DNA from: a bacterium
GTDB taxonomy: Bacteria; UBP14; UBA6098; B30-G16
Assembly (NCBI GenBank): GCA_030613005.1
Contig: JAUWMV010000022.1
Coordinates: 1-36,199, forward strand
Direction of reading: 5' to 3'
DNA: 36,199 bases
In this document: piece after piece, positions 1 to 9,452 of the stretch
How the letters are laid out: every line of letters begins with the position of its first letter
Numbering within the stretch: position 1 is the first letter of the stretch
Program-made: the position numbers and the translations under genes
The notes under the pieces: generated by a model
Seen by the model: only the letters and a program-made list of their open reading frames with translations
Told to the model about the DNA's origin: nothing
The model's database searches: none

Positions 1-75
1 GATAACTTGTAAATGATATGCAATGAATAAGTTGCAATGATTTAAACAAAAACTTTTTACGAATTAGGAGTAATA

Positions 76-1575
76 ATGCTGAATAAATGTTATATTTTCG
101 TTTTGGTTTTCATACCGTACTTGGCTTTTTCCCAACCCACAGTTGAACTCTTAAATCCAGTTAGTCTCCCGATAATGGCGGAGAATTCGGAAAAATTCCT
201 AGATAGCTTTTGGATTCAACATGGTATACGTTCACCTCTATACAAAGAATACGACACATGCTTTTTCGTAACAAAACCGTATTTAGTTTTAGATTGTACA
301 ACATCTGCAAGACTAAGAATAACATCGGATCATGGATATTCTTTTCTAAAAGAGATAATACCTTTACATGGCGATCATCCTTGTGACTCATGTCCAGTAC
401 TTGGTCAATGGGAATGGTTTCCAGGTTTTATGGGCTACCCGTATATATATAACTGGATGTTCGTTGGTGAGCCAAGTAACATTTGGGCTGTTCCCGACAG
501 TCATTTTCTTCTTGTTGGTTATTGGGGACGTGACACCGTTTATGCAGAAGTATGTCCTTCGTATGTTGAAACACTTTCATCTGGGATGTGGGACATAATA
601 TTGCCAACTTGGGCATGCACAATCCGGTATGATGCTTGGCCTGGTCTAGGAATGAAGGCTGGGAATATGTTTGACAGGCATTTAGAAGAATTAATATTTG
701 CACCTATTTGTGATACTCTTGACAATTGTACCGATTGGCTCCTATACAGCTATTGTTGGTTTCCTGAAATGACAATCACTTGTCCTAATTTTACTGATAC
801 ATACGGAATAGAAAAATTCTATCCTATAAATCCTCAAGTAATAGCAGATTACCACTATCCTATAAATCACATTAAAGACCCGGATTCAATATACACAAAT
901 ATCTGCTCCGGAGGGTGCGGTGATTCAATAGAATATGATAACCGTTTCCACTTCCTTGTTGACTCCACATCTGCATGGATAATAATTAGCTGGGATACTA
1001 GCAAAGATACAATACATTACGGAGATCCGGGAACATTTTGGTTTAAACCGGATGGCTTTACAATTCCCTGGCGTCGATTTGGTATATTAATCGATAGTAC
1101 AAATATTCCCATAGAATATTCAGGTGTAGTGAATGTTTGTTTAATGGATGTAACCAACGAACCGGTAATAAGATATGGCGAACCAATGCATCTAAATCCC
1201 AGAGGAGTTGATCATTTTAGAACATATACAGTAAGTCTTTATGTTTTTTCCAATTGCTTTCCTAATCCACCGGAACCGGTATGTTGGGAGTTTACAATTG
1301 GCGAGCATTTAACCGAGTACGACAGAGATGAATTATCTATGACTGCATTAGATGTCAATACAATTGTAACCGACAATTTCACATTAAGCTATGCACTCAC
1401 CGGCGCTGGCGAACTTGCGATCTACGACATAATGGGTCACATGGTCTGGCGGAAAGGAGTTACGGGTTCAGGCAGCGAGAAAATCGAATGCGACGAATGG
1501 CGAAGTGGTGTGTATTTCGCAAAGATAAGAGCGGATGGGGATAGGATTGTGAAGAGGATGATAATTATTAGGTGA
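76..1575 (+). CDS. secreted protein with T9SS-type C-terminal sorting domain
   Basis: Encodes 499 residues. The start is supported by a TTAGGAG ribosome site 7 bases upstream. The N-terminus is a signal peptide (hydrophobic residues about 5-18, probable cleavage after AFS). The middle is rich in Cys, Trp and Tyr, with several paired cysteines (for example CDSCP), which suggests a disulfide-stabilised extracellular domain that I do not recognise. The last ~75 residues (LAIYDIMGHMVWRK...SGVYFAKI...KRMIIIR) match the Por secretion/type IX sorting-domain pattern: a short beta sandwich ending in a basic strand. It is inferred to be exported across the outer membrane or anchored at the surface. A palindromic element begins only 4 bases after the stop. 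The function of the mature part is unknown. Confidence 0.8.
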   Translation: MLNKCYIFVLVFIPYLAFSQPTVELLNPVSLPIMAENSEKFLDSFWIQHGIRSPLYKEYDTCFFVTKPYLVLDCTTSARLRITSDHGYSFLKEIIPLHGDHPCDSCPVLGQWEWFPGFMGYPYIYNWMFVGEPSNIWAVPDSHFLLVGYWGRDTVYAEVCPSYVETLSSGMWDIILPTWACTIRYDAWPGLGMKAGNMFDRHLEELIFAPICDTLDNCTDWLLYSYCWFPEMTITCPNFTDTYGIEKFYPINPQVIADYHYPINHIKDPDSIYTNICSGGCGDSIEYDNRFHFLVDSTSAWIIISWDTSKDTIHYGDPGTFWFKPDGFTIPWRRFGILIDSTNIPIEYSGVVNVCLMDVTNEPVIRYGEPMHLNPRGVDHFRTYTVSLYVFSNCFPNPPEPVCWEFTIGEHLTEYDRDELSMTALDVNTIVTDNFTLSYALTGAGELAIYDIMGHMVWRKGVTGSGSEKIECDEWRSGVYFAKIRADGDRIVKRMIIIR

Positions 1576-1578
1576 TGA

Positions 1579-1680
1579 CACCCCCTCATCCTAAATCCTT
1601 CTCCCCAAGGAGAAGGACTTTCAAATACTTAGCACGATGCTCCCCTCTCCTCGGGGAGAGGGGCTAGGGGTGAGGGGGTG
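1579..1680. repeat. palindromic element copy A
   Basis: A 102-base inverted repeat whose outer arms are exact complements (CACCCCCTCA at the left, TGAGGGGGTG at the right). Inside are two further hairpins, CCTTCTCCCCAAGGAGAAGG and CCCCTCTCC/GGGGAGAGGGG, separated by a linker. It lies between the convergent ends of the first gene and lepB. It has the same layout as the copies near 7840, 10365, 14500, 18500 and 23300. Confidence 0.85.
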
Positions 1681-1726
1681 AAAAGGAGCTAACATAATGG
1701 AAAAATAGAGAATGAGATTCACATTC

Positions 1727-2371
1727 TTAAGAGACAATAGTACCGATTCTCATAAATCTTACTTCGGGGGGTATATGAAATACCGCTTTTAAAAACATCT
1801 TATATGCATCGAGAATAGTCTGGAAATTGTGCGGTCCCGGTCCCGGATCCACTGAGAAGTATAAAAACAAAGGCCTTGCCTTTATATTTTCGAGAGGAAC
1901 AGGTCCCCAAAAGCGAGAATCATAGGAGTTGTCTCTATTGTCACCCATAGCAAAAACACAATTTTCCGGCACAACATACGGTCCAAACTCATCCCTTTGT
2001 CGATAATATGAAGAATCATGCTTCCCATGCAGAGGTTCTTCTATCGATTGGTTATTAATATAAAGCATTTTATTTCGGATTTCCACAGTGTCACCCTGAA
2101 TTGCAACACATCGTTTTATTAAGTCCTTACCCTTGAATTTAGGTTCCGGATGTCGAAAAATAATCACCTCGTTTCGTCGAGGATCTCGAAATCTATAAGT
2201 TATTTTTTCACCCAAAAGGAAATCACCAATAAGAAGTGTATCCTCCATTGAACCGGAGGGGATATTAAACGCTTCAATAACTGTTGCTCTTAATATCAAT
2301 GCAACAGCGAGAGCCAAGATTAAAGTCTCCCAAGAACCTGGACTCGCAAACTTCCTTTTTCTCTCTTTCAT
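1727..2371 (-). CDS. lepB: signal peptidase I
   Basis: Encodes 214 residues of the S26 serine protease that removes signal peptides from exported preproteins at the outer face of the inner membrane. One N-terminal membrane segment (about 15-32) precedes the catalytic box FNIPSGSMEDTL with nucleophile Ser41. The general base is Lys86 in DLIKRCVA, and the conserved box MGDNRDNSYDSRFWGPVP follows. GAGGAATTCTT just before the ATG supports the start. The length is normal for short LepB proteins with a single N-terminal anchor. It lies downstream of lon on the same strand with a gap of about 120 bases, so co-transcription is possible but not shown. The two secreted sorting-domain proteins and the predicted lipoproteins in this window need such export machinery. 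Confidence 0.95.
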   Translation of the reverse strand: MKERKRKFASPGSWETLILALAVALILRATVIEAFNIPSGSMEDTLLIGDFLLGEKITYRFRDPRRNEVIIFRHPEPKFKGKDLIKRCVAIQGDTVEIRNKMLYINNQSIEEPLHGKHDSSYYRQRDEFGPYVVPENCVFAMGDNRDNSYDSRFWGPVPLENIKARPLFLYFSVDPGPGPHNFQTILDAYKMFLKAVFHIPPEVRFMRIGTIVS

Positions 2372-2491
2372 AAGAATTCCTCAAAATTATTTCTAATTAA
2401 GCATCTCTATAACAGTAATAATTCTTTTTAGCAATCATTCGGCACTTTATAATCCAGTGCTCTTGAATAAGTTTGCCTCATATATAAATCT

Positions 2492-4894
2492 TCATGATAC
2501 AGTTTGTCCAGTAATATATGCACTTTTCCCCATGCTAACTTTCTTTTTATCCGTTTTGGTCGTTTTCCTCTGTGGGAGCGCAATATTTAAAACTTCGTCT
2601 ATGTAAGATACCGGAATAATTTCAATTCCCTTAATAATATCCTCTTTTATCTCCACCAGTTTATTCTCGTTAAGTTTGGGTATTATAACTCTTTTAATAC
2701 CAAATCTCTTGGCAGCCAATAGTTTTTCGGATAGACCACCTATGGGTAAAATCCTTCCAGTAAGAGTTATCTCGCCAGTCATAGCTAAATCATTTGGCAG
2801 AGATTGCTTAGAAAGAGCCGATGCTAATGCAGTAAAAATTGCAATACCAGCCGAAGGACCATCCTTTGGAATTGCACCCTCCGGAAAATGGACATGAATG
2901 TCGTTCTTGGATAATATTGTCGGATCAAATCCGATTTCTTTAGATCGAGTTCGAACAAGAGACAAGGATGCTTCGATTGATTCCTTCATCACATCTCCAA
3001 GGCTACCTGTAAAATGTGATTTCCCTTTGCCCGGATAAAGCAAAACCTCGACTCTCAGTATATTCCCTCCATACGGTGTCCATGCAAGACCTAAAGATTC
3101 CCCGGGAAGTAATTTTTTGGGAATAGGGGAATCTAAATAATACGGTACACCAAGATATTTCTCAATTTTTGCCGAAGAAACATTGAAAACTCTTGTCTTA
3201 GTTTTTGATTTTGTGATTTCTAGTGCGATTTTTCTTACAATTTGATTTAATTTTCTTTCAAGTTCTCTAACACCAGACTCGCGTGTGTATTCTATTATTA
3301 TTTTTTTTAGTGCTCCATCGACAATATTAATTTTGTATTTACTAAGACCACTTTTTTCCATAATCTTAGGCATTATATAATCTCTGCCAATGATAGTTTT
3401 CTCCGGTTCAGTATATCCTGAGATTTGCAGTATCTCCATTCTGTCCATAAGAGGGAAAGGAATACCATCGATAGTGTTTGCCGTCGTAATGAACATAACA
3501 TTTGAAAGATCGAATGGAAGCTCGACATTGTTATCAGTAAACGAGAAATTCTGGTCGGGATCGAGAACCTCCATAAGTGCCGCTGCTGGATCACCTCGAT
3601 AATCCAAACCAATTTTATCTATCTCATCGAGTAAAAACAGCGGATTCATAGTACCTGCTTTTTTAATTCCCTGAATAATTTTCCCCGGCATTGCGCCTAT
3701 ATAAGTTTTTCTATGCCCTCTGATTTCTGCTTCGTCATGAAGACCACCCAAAGAAGCTCTAACGAACTCTCGATTAAGAGCTCGTGCAACCGATCTTGCG
3801 ACCGATGTTTTCCCGACACCGGGTGGACCCACAAGACAGAGAATTGGTCCTCGAGAAACTTTTGACAGGATCATTAATGCTATATGCTCTACAATTCGCT
3901 TCTTTATTTCCTCGAGACCGTGATGGTCCTCATCGAGAATTTTTTCTGCTACCAATACATCCTGTTGATCCTCAGAGACTTCATTCCAGGGCAACTCCAA
4001 AAGCAAATCGACATAATTTCTAACAACACCTGCTTCAGGTGAAGTCGATGGAATTCTGAGAAGCTTTTTTAACTCTTTATGCAATGTATTTTTAACATTT
4101 TCAGGATAGTTTCCTTCATCTATTTTTTGCTCGAGTTCTCTAAGCTCATTCTCAGAACTGACAAATTCATCTCCAAGTTCATTACGGATCGCTTCGAGTT
4201 GCTGCCTTAAAATGAATTCACGTTGACTGTTGTCCATCATATCCTGTACTCGGCTATCTATCTCGACTTTCAGTTCCAGGATATTTACTTCTCTCGCGAG
4301 AACCTGTATCAGTCTTTCAGAATGTTCCACCAGATTTTTCGATTCAAGAAGATATTGTTTAGTTTTAAAATCTATACCTATTTGTGCTGAAACTATATCG
4401 CACAACCGAGATGGATCGTCCAAATTTATATGCCCTATCAGTTCCTCAGGGATATTCGAAATAGAAAGATATTTTTTATACAATTCACCAACTTTTCTCG
4501 ACAAAGCCTGAATTCTGGATTTATCCTTCTTTTCAGCGAATTTGTACGATTCAACGAGAGCGGTAGTAAAATTCTTGTGAGTATTATATCTAAGCACTCT
4601 GGCTCTATTAACACTCTCGATTAGAACTTTTAGCGTGTTATCCGGCATGCGAATTATTTGGAGTATTCTTCCTACTGTTCCCACTCGGAATAAGTCGCTC
4701 GAGGTTGGTTCCTCGGTTGCGGGATCTTTTTGAGTAACAAGGAATAGCGTTCTGTTTCCCATGGATGAGTATTCTATAGCTTCAATAGTTCTTTTTCTGC
4801 CAATAAGCAAAGATGTTACTGTATTGGGGAATACAGCTGTTGCTCTAAGAGGTAGTACTGGTAATGGTTCATTTATGTTTTTAATTTTTTTCAT
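2492..4894 (-). CDS. lon: ATP-dependent Lon protease
   Basis: Encodes 800 residues of the cytosolic AAA+ protease that degrades misfolded and some regulatory proteins. Order: N-terminal substrate-binding domain (about 10-200), coiled-coil region, AAA+ module with Walker A GPPGVGKT (356-363) and Walker B LFLLDEID, and the S16 protease domain. The catalytic dyad is Ser682 in PKDGPSAG and Lys724 in GGLSEKLLAAKR. I chose the ATG at 4894, preceded by GAGAGGAAAG, over a TTG 12 bases upstream that has no ribosome site. TTGACA occurs upstream on this strand, but no convincing -10 follows at normal spacing. It sits with dnaK and hsp20 in a protein quality-control block. Confidence 0.96.
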   Translation of the reverse strand: MKKIKNINEPLPVLPLRATAVFPNTVTSLLIGRKRTIEAIEYSSMGNRTLFLVTQKDPATEEPTSSDLFRVGTVGRILQIIRMPDNTLKVLIESVNRARVLRYNTHKNFTTALVESYKFAEKKDKSRIQALSRKVGELYKKYLSISNIPEELIGHINLDDPSRLCDIVSAQIGIDFKTKQYLLESKNLVEHSERLIQVLAREVNILELKVEIDSRVQDMMDNSQREFILRQQLEAIRNELGDEFVSSENELRELEQKIDEGNYPENVKNTLHKELKKLLRIPSTSPEAGVVRNYVDLLLELPWNEVSEDQQDVLVAEKILDEDHHGLEEIKKRIVEHIALMILSKVSRGPILCLVGPPGVGKTSVARSVARALNREFVRASLGGLHDEAEIRGHRKTYIGAMPGKIIQGIKKAGTMNPLFLLDEIDKIGLDYRGDPAAALMEVLDPDQNFSFTDNNVELPFDLSNVMFITTANTIDGIPFPLMDRMEILQISGYTEPEKTIIGRDYIMPKIMEKSGLSKYKINIVDGALKKIIIEYTRESGVRELERKLNQIVRKIALEITKSKTKTRVFNVSSAKIEKYLGVPYYLDSPIPKKLLPGESLGLAWTPYGGNILRVEVLLYPGKGKSHFTGSLGDVMKESIEASLSLVRTRSKEIGFDPTILSKNDIHVHFPEGAIPKDGPSAGIAIFTALASALSKQSLPNDLAMTGEITLTGRILPIGGLSEKLLAAKRFGIKRVIIPKLNENKLVEIKEDIIKGIEIIPVSYIDEVLNIALPQRKTTKTDKKKVSMGKSAYITGQTVS

Positions 4895-4991
4895 CTTTCC
4901 TCTCAAATGATGAAATTAAATTGAATTTCTAACATGTCAAACTTAAATAAATAAAGTAAAAGGTTTACTATAGCTTTAATTCCTCTGTTTA

Positions 4992-6917
4992 TTATTCCAC
5001 CTCATAATCCGTATCTATTACCTCACCCTCTTTCTCCTTGGCTCCTTCAGGAGCTTCACCACTGGGAGGAGAAGTAGGTCCTTGACCTGGTGGAGGTGTT
5101 CCGGGTTGTGCGGTGGTCTGATATAGCTTTGCGGCTATTTCGTGCCATTTGCTTTGCAAATCATTGAACTTTATATTTATTGCGTTTGTATCGTTTTTCG
5201 ATATAGCATCTCTGAGATCGGAAATTCCATTCTCCAATGCTGCTCTATCAGCTGGGTCAATTTTATCTCCCAGTTCTTTCAGTTCCTTTTCAGTTGTGTA
5301 TGCAAATTGATCCGCTCTGTTCTTCAGCTCGATTTCCTCTTTGCGTTTAGCGTCTTCATCAGCATTTCTTGAGGATTCGTCAATCATTTTTTGAATCTCG
5401 CTTTCTTCAAGTCCCGATGAAGGCTCAATTCTTATGCTCTGTTCTTTGGATGTTGCTTTGTCCTTTGCAGTAACGTTAAGAATTCCATTTGCATCGATAT
5501 CGAAAGTAACCTCGATCTGAGGAATTCCTCTTGGCGAAGGTGGAATTCCCTCGAGAAAGAACTTTCCAAGAGCTTTATTGTCTCGAGCCATCGAGCGTTC
5601 TCCCTGGAGCACATGGATTTCAACGCTTGTCTGGTTATCTTCAGCAGTGGTGAATATTTCATTTCGACGAGTTGGAATTGTTGTATTTCTGAGAATAAGA
5701 GTTGTCATTACGCCCCCTAAAGTCTCAACACCAAGAGACAGAGGAGTAACATCTAAAAGCAGAACATCTGTTACAGTTCCGGATAGAACGCCAGCTTGAA
5801 TGGCAGCTCCGATAGCTACAACCTCATCTGGATTTATGCCTTTATGCGGTTCCTTACCGAAAATTTTCTTGGATTGCTCCTGAACTGCTGGCATTCTCGT
5901 CATACCTCCAACGAGAATAACTTCATCGATATCGGATGCAGTAACTTTCGCATCCTCCATAGCCTTACGGCAAGGATTAATTGCTCTCTCAAGGAGATCT
6001 GCAGTCATCTGCTCCATTTTCGATCTGGTTAATGTTATCGAGAGATGCTTGGGTCCCGAGGCATCCGCTGTCACAAATGGGAGGTTAATTTGGGTTTCCA
6101 TAACGGATGAAAGTTCGATCTTAGCACGTTCTGCAGCCTCTTTAAGCCTTTGCTTTGCCATAGGATCTTTCGAGAGATCGATTCCCTGCTCTTTTCGGAA
6201 TTCTTCAGCAATCCAGTTAATGATTTTCTGGTCCCAGTCGTCGCCACCCAAATGTGTATCACCGTTTGTAGATAGAACTTCAAAAACACCTTCACCCAAC
6301 TCGAGAATAGATATATCAAATGTCCCACCGCCAAGGTCAAAAACGGCAATCTTAAGCGATTTACCCTCTTTATCCAAACCATAAGCTAAGGCTGCGGCAG
6401 TTGGTTCATTAAGAATTCGTTTTACCTCAAAGCCGGCTATTCTTCCAGCGTCCTTAGTGGCTTGACGTTGTGAGTCGTTGAAATATGCAGGAACAGTAAC
6501 AACGGCATCGTTTATTTTCTCACCGAAATAAGCTTCAGCATCTTGTTTAAGCTTTTGTAAAACCATAGCGGAAATTTCCGGTGGTGGGTAATCTTTACCG
6601 GTTACCTTAATTTCTATTCGAGCGTCGCCTATTGTTCCACTGGTAACCTTATACGGAACTTGACTGCTTTCTGTTTCGACCTCGTTGAAACTTCTTCCCA
6701 TAAATCTCTTTATTGAATAAACTGTATTTTCCGGATTAGTAATCGCTTGACGCTTCGCAGTTATTCCTACCAAACGCTGCCCATCTTTTGTGAATGCCAC
6801 AATGGATGGTGTAGTTCTTCCACCCTCGGAATTCGGTATAACAGTGGGTTTCCCGCCTTCCATAGCAGCCATACAGCTATTCGTTGTTCCAAGATCTATA
6901 CCTAAAATTCTTCCCAT
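4992..6917 (-). CDS. dnaK: molecular chaperone DnaK (Hsp70)
   Basis: Encodes 641 residues, full length for the ATP-dependent chaperone that binds exposed hydrophobic segments of clients. The ATPase domain carries the phosphate loops IDLGTTNS near the N-terminus, FDLGGGTFD, and [10 protein letters not shown]. The substrate-binding domain follows ([15 protein letters not shown]), then the helical lid and a Gly/Pro-rich tail ending in acidic [10 protein letters not shown], resembling the EEVD-like tails of bacterial DnaK. AAAGGAG before the ATG supports the start. GrpE and DnaJ are not in the window, so this is not the classical grpE-dnaK-dnaJ operon. No CIRCE element was found in the gap to hsp20. 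Confidence 0.97.
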   Translation of the reverse strand: MGRILGIDLGTTNSCMAAMEGGKPTVIPNSEGGRTTPSIVAFTKDGQRLVGITAKRQAITNPENTVYSIKRFMGRSFNEVETESSQVPYKVTSGTIGDARIEIKVTGKDYPPPEISAMVLQKLKQDAEAYFGEKINDAVVTVPAYFNDSQRQATKDAGRIAGFEVKRILNEPTAAALAYGLDKEGKSLKIAVFDLGGGTFDISILELGEGVFEVLSTNGDTHLGGDDWDQKIINWIAEEFRKEQGIDLSKDPMAKQRLKEAAERAKIELSSVMETQINLPFVTADASGPKHLSITLTRSKMEQMTADLLERAINPCRKAMEDAKVTASDIDEVILVGGMTRMPAVQEQSKKIFGKEPHKGINPDEVVAIGAAIQAGVLSGTVTDVLLLDVTPLSLGVETLGGVMTTLILRNTTIPTRRNEIFTTAEDNQTSVEIHVLQGERSMARDNKALGKFFLEGIPPSPRGIPQIEVTFDIDANGILNVTAKDKATSKEQSIRIEPSSGLEESEIQKMIDESSRNADEDAKRKEEIELKNRADQFAYTTEKELKELGDKIDPADRAALENGISDLRDAISKNDTNAINIKFNDLQSKWHEIAAKLYQTTAQPGTPPPGQGPTSPPSGEAPEGAKEKEGEVIDTDYEVE

Positions 6918-7019
6918 TTTTTGTTCTCCTTTCTTCGATATTAATATACATAAACAGCAGTAATAAATGCAGCAGAATAAAATTTAGAATTAGAATATAA
7001 CACACTGCATTTCATTTGG

Positions 7020-7041
7020 ACAGCATACTTAAGTATGCTGT
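7020..7041. other. perfect 22-base palindrome between hsp20 and dnaK
   Basis: A perfect inverted repeat of 22 bases with half-site ACAGCATACTT, beginning 5 bases after the hsp20 stop codon. As RNA it would form a stem of up to 9 pairs with a small loop, directly after the hsp20 reading frame. It has no T-run behind it on the minus strand, so it is not a standard intrinsic terminator. It could be an RNA processing or stability hairpin, or an operator in front of dnaK. Confidence 0.6.
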
Positions 7042-7045
7042 TCAA

Positions 7046-7501
7046 TTATTCGACCTTAATCGGAATTCCTTTGCCTTTCTTATCCTCTTTCATAGGGAGA
7101 TCGACTGTTAGGACACCATTTTTATACGATGCACTAATATTCTCCTGATCGATGCTCATAGGGATATAGAAGCTACGCGTGAAACATCCGAAAACACGTT
7201 CTAAACGATGAAAGTTCTCTTTTTTCTCGTCCTTTTCGATCCTTTTTTCTCCTGAAATAGTTACAACATTATCCGAGAAAGATAATTTTATATCATCCTT
7301 ATCGATACCGGGTAAATCGGCTCTAAGAACAATTTTGTTTTCCTTTTCCGATATATCCACACTTGGCATCCAGGATATGTCTTCCTTTTCCCTTGTTCTC
7401 GATAATTTTCGCCTCTCCCCAAGAACCTCATCGAACATTCTATTCATTTCATCCGATATATTCAAAAGGTCCTCGAAGGGTCTCCATTTTACGATTTGCA
7501 T
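7046..7501 (-). CDS. Hsp20 / alpha-crystallin family small heat-shock protein
   Basis: Encodes 151 residues of an ATP-independent holdase that keeps unfolding proteins soluble until DnaK refolds them. The alpha-crystallin domain runs from about residue 45 (MPSVDISE) to the C-terminal GVLTVDLPM strand, with the LPGIDKDDI segment between. The tail GIPIKVE contains the I-x-I anchoring motif used in oligomer assembly. The start is the ATG at 7501, placed by GGAGGAAATT directly upstream; a longer frame begins 69 bases earlier but lacks a ribosome site and would add a non-conserved extension. Transcription is predicted from the sigma-54 promoter at 7543-7558, giving a leader of about 30 bases. Confidence 0.94.
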   Translation of the reverse strand: MQIVKWRPFEDLLNISDEMNRMFDEVLGERRKLSRTREKEDISWMPSVDISEKENKIVLRADLPGIDKDDIKLSFSDNVVTISGEKRIEKDEKKENFHRLERVFGCFTRSFYIPMSIDQENISASYKNGVLTVDLPMKEDKKGKGIPIKVE

Positions 7502-7542
7502 AATTTCCTCCGTTTTAATGATTACTTTCAGTTTGATTATAA

Positions 7543-7558
7543 TGCAAACTTCGTGCCA
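7543..7558 (-). promoter_or_regulatory. sigma-54 (RpoN) -24/-12 promoter of hsp20
   Basis: The minus strand reads CTGGCACGAAGTTTGCA (the first C is at 7559), an exact match to the sigma-54 consensus YTGGCACGNNNNTTGCW with the obligatory GG-N10-GC spacing. It lies about 42 bases before the hsp20 start, in the right orientation, and predicts a transcript start near 7532. Sigma-54 promoters need an enhancer-binding AAA+ activator, which is not encoded here. Confidence 0.8.
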
Positions 7559-8236
7559 GAGCACTCTCAATGCATTTTAAATGAATTGGTTATGTGATAT
7601 TTGATATTATATGCCATATTATGTCATTATTGTCACATCATCGAGACATTTATGACAATCTTAGTACAATTTTGGATCTTTCACAAATATTTGTACCTTA
7701 ATTTATTGTTCATGTTATTCAAATTCTACAATCCGAATAGTTTATTTAATATTTTTTTTCGATATGAATTAATGTACTTTCATAGATCGACAAGATTTTT
7801 CCCTCACCCGATTCATAACTATGATAGACTATTTTTCACCCCCTCACCCGATTCCGACAAACGTCGGAATCACCCTCTCCCTAAGGAGAGGGTTAAGAAA
7901 ACCAAAACCTTGCACTCCCCTTTCTCCTTAGGGAGAAAGGGGCCGGGGGATAGAGGGGGTATTTGAGAAAAGGAATTTGGGTATAAAAGGGATATTTAAT
8001 AAGATTTAGTAGTAGAAAGAGTTTACTCATAAGGTCTGTCTGTTAATCAAACTTAAGAAACTTTGAACAATCATTTCTTTAAATTTCCATTCTTGTGTAA
8101 ATATTGGCAAGAATTTGAAATATCTAAATTCTGGATTGCATTCACCTAATATTTATTATTATCTTATTTCGATTGTGTATTTACGTTATTGATTGCTTAT
8201 TATTATATTATTTCTTAGCGAACTTCGGGAGGAATT
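7559..8236. other. gene-free divergent region between hsp20 and the redox cluster
   Basis: About 680 bases between divergently transcribed genes. It contains palindromic element copy B (7799-7960). The rest is A+T-rich with scattered stops on both strands. An open frame at 7601-7966 has low-complexity aromatic/Leu composition, runs into the repeat, and is not credible. I see no RNA gene here. The last 15 bases hold the ribosome site of the next gene. Confidence 0.6.
7799..7960. repeat. palindromic element copy B with duplicated left end
   Basis: The main unit, 7838-7960, begins CACCCCCTCACCCGATTCC and contains a GATTCCGAC/GTCGGAATC hairpin, a CCCTCTCC/GGAGAGGG hairpin, a linker with CCTTGCACTCCCC, a CCCCTTTCTCC/GGAGAAAGGGG hairpin and a right arm ending GAGGGGGT. 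A partial extra left end (CCCTCACCCGATTC) lies at 7801-7814. It is nearly identical to copy C, including the linker. This is the only copy found in a divergent gap. Confidence 0.85.
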
Positions 8237-8599
8237 GTGAGAGTAAAATTATTTCTTGCGTTAATAGTGTTGCTTCTGTCAGTTTCAATTATAGCTCACT
8301 CACCCAGCTTGATGAATGCATCGTTCGACTACAAGACGAAAATACTCAAAGTAACAGTTAAACATCCTGTCAAAGATATCGAGGAGCATTATATAGAAAA
8401 AATTACAGTCGAGCTTAATGGACGATTAATAATCCAACAGAATTTCAAATCGCAAACCAACAAGCTAACGCAGGAAGTCAGCTATACAATAATCGATGCA
8501 GAAATCGAAGACATGATTGTTATTAAAGCTTATTGTAATATTTCCGGAAGAAAAAGTTTCACAATTATCGTTTCAGAATCTGATAACGACGAAGAGTAA
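8237..8599 (+). CDS. exported class II superoxide-reductase-like (SORL) domain protein
   Basis: Encodes 120 residues, starting at a GTG placed by GGGAGGAA. Signal peptide about 1-20, then a single beta-sandwich domain. KHPVKDIEEHYIEKITVELNG and IKAYCNISG follow the desulfoferrodoxin/neelaredoxin pattern HP...HYIEWIE...AYCNxHG, a fold shared with SoxZ. Of the known iron ligands, His43, His51 and Cys100 are present, but the last His is Ser103 and the N-terminal ligand His is missing. Superoxide reductase activity is therefore doubtful; another metal or sulfur carrier role is possible. The signal peptide is unusual for a family best known as cytosolic. It precedes a DOMON protein and a disulfide reductase on the same strand. 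Confidence 0.7.
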   Translation: MRVKLFLALIVLLLSVSIIAHSPSLMNASFDYKTKILKVTVKHPVKDIEEHYIEKITVELNGRLIIQQNFKSQTNKLTQEVSYTIIDAEIEDMIVIKAYCNISGRKSFTIIVSESDNDEE

Positions 8600-8718
8600 T
8601 ATGAAATTAATCACTGTATTTGTGATCAAAGATTTCCTATCGAATTAGCTTTTGCAAATTCTTCATTGACTTTATTGTTCTCTTTGAGAATTTATATAAT
8701 GAATATATTGGAATTAAG

Positions 8719-9324
8719 ATGAAAATGAGAAAAAGGAAACTGTATAAAGGGCGCAAAACGGCAAGAACAGTATGTTTCTGCGGTGGTATATTAATTTTTT
8801 TCGCTGTCCTGTTCTTTTCTGAAGGCTGCAACTGTAATCGCTGCGAGTACAGAATTAATCCGAATATAGATAGTACTTTTTGCCATATTTCCTCAAAAGG
8901 AATGACGCTGTGGTGGAAAGTCGAGAACGATTCGCTGCATATCGCCTTCAAAGCGCCGGACAAAGGATGGGTTGCAGTGGGTATCAATCCCTCACGAGAT
9001 AATGTTATGACTGACGCTAACTTTATTGTAGGATATGTTAGAGATGGCGTGACATATATTCAGGACGAGTATGGCATAAACATAAGTTTGCGGGTACCGG
9101 ACACCAGCATTGGTGGCACTGAAGACGTTAGGCTAATCGGAGGATGGGAATATTGCGGAAAAACGGAAATTGAGTTTATAATACCAATGAAATCCACCGA
9201 TATCCGCGACAGAATTTTGAATGCGGGTGTTTCCTATATTGTCATACTGTCCTACGGACCGGAATGGCAGGATTATTTTGGGCTTACTTTTGTTAAAATG
9301 GTTTTCGAAACTATCCAACTATAG
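8719..9324 (+). CDS. DOMON-domain exported protein, possibly a lipoprotein
   Basis: Encodes 201 residues. A basic N-terminus and hydrophobic segment (about 18-33) lead to SEGC at 34-37, an imperfect lipobox. Residues ~55-195 match the DOMON beta sandwich found in dopamine beta-monooxygenase and cytochrome b561 partners, which binds heme or sugars: LWWKVENDSLHIAFKAPDKG, GWVAVGINPS, MTDANFIVGYV. The AVGINPS...M...D pattern is the strongest signature. It is inferred to be a periplasmic redox or ligand-binding protein working with the upstream SORL protein, 119 bases away. No obvious ribosome site fixes the start; MKM at 8719 or the second Met are equally possible. Confidence 0.72.
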   Translation: MKMRKRKLYKGRKTARTVCFCGGILIFFAVLFFSEGCNCNRCEYRINPNIDSTFCHISSKGMTLWWKVENDSLHIAFKAPDKGWVAVGINPSRDNVMTDANFIVGYVRDGVTYIQDEYGINISLRVPDTSIGGTEDVRLIGGWEYCGKTEIEFIIPMKSTDIRDRILNAGVSYIVILSYGPEWQDYFGLTFVKMVFETIQL

Positions 9325-9452
9325 TATATTGTTAATGGAGCAAATTTCTAACTTGTTAATTTTCGATGCACAAGTCGTTTATACATAAGAACTATTAATT
9401 CGGAGATTGTTCTGAAATGAATTTTAAGCTTAATGTTTACTGAACTGGTAAT

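Noticed and set aside
4920-4991. Housekeeping promoter for lon based on TTGACA
   Set aside because: The -35 is perfect, but no acceptable -10 occurs at 16-18 bases.
6049-6384. 111-codon frame opposite dnaK
   Set aside because: Antisense shadow; dnaK is fully conserved through this stretch.
7555-7572. Possible CIRCE (HrcA) half-site GAGTGCT before hsp20
   Set aside because: Only one half matches and there is no inverted partner at 9-base spacing; the sigma-54 match is far better.
7601-7966. 121-codon plus-strand frame
   Set aside because: Low-complexity aromatic composition, no ribosome site, and its second half is palindromic element copy B.
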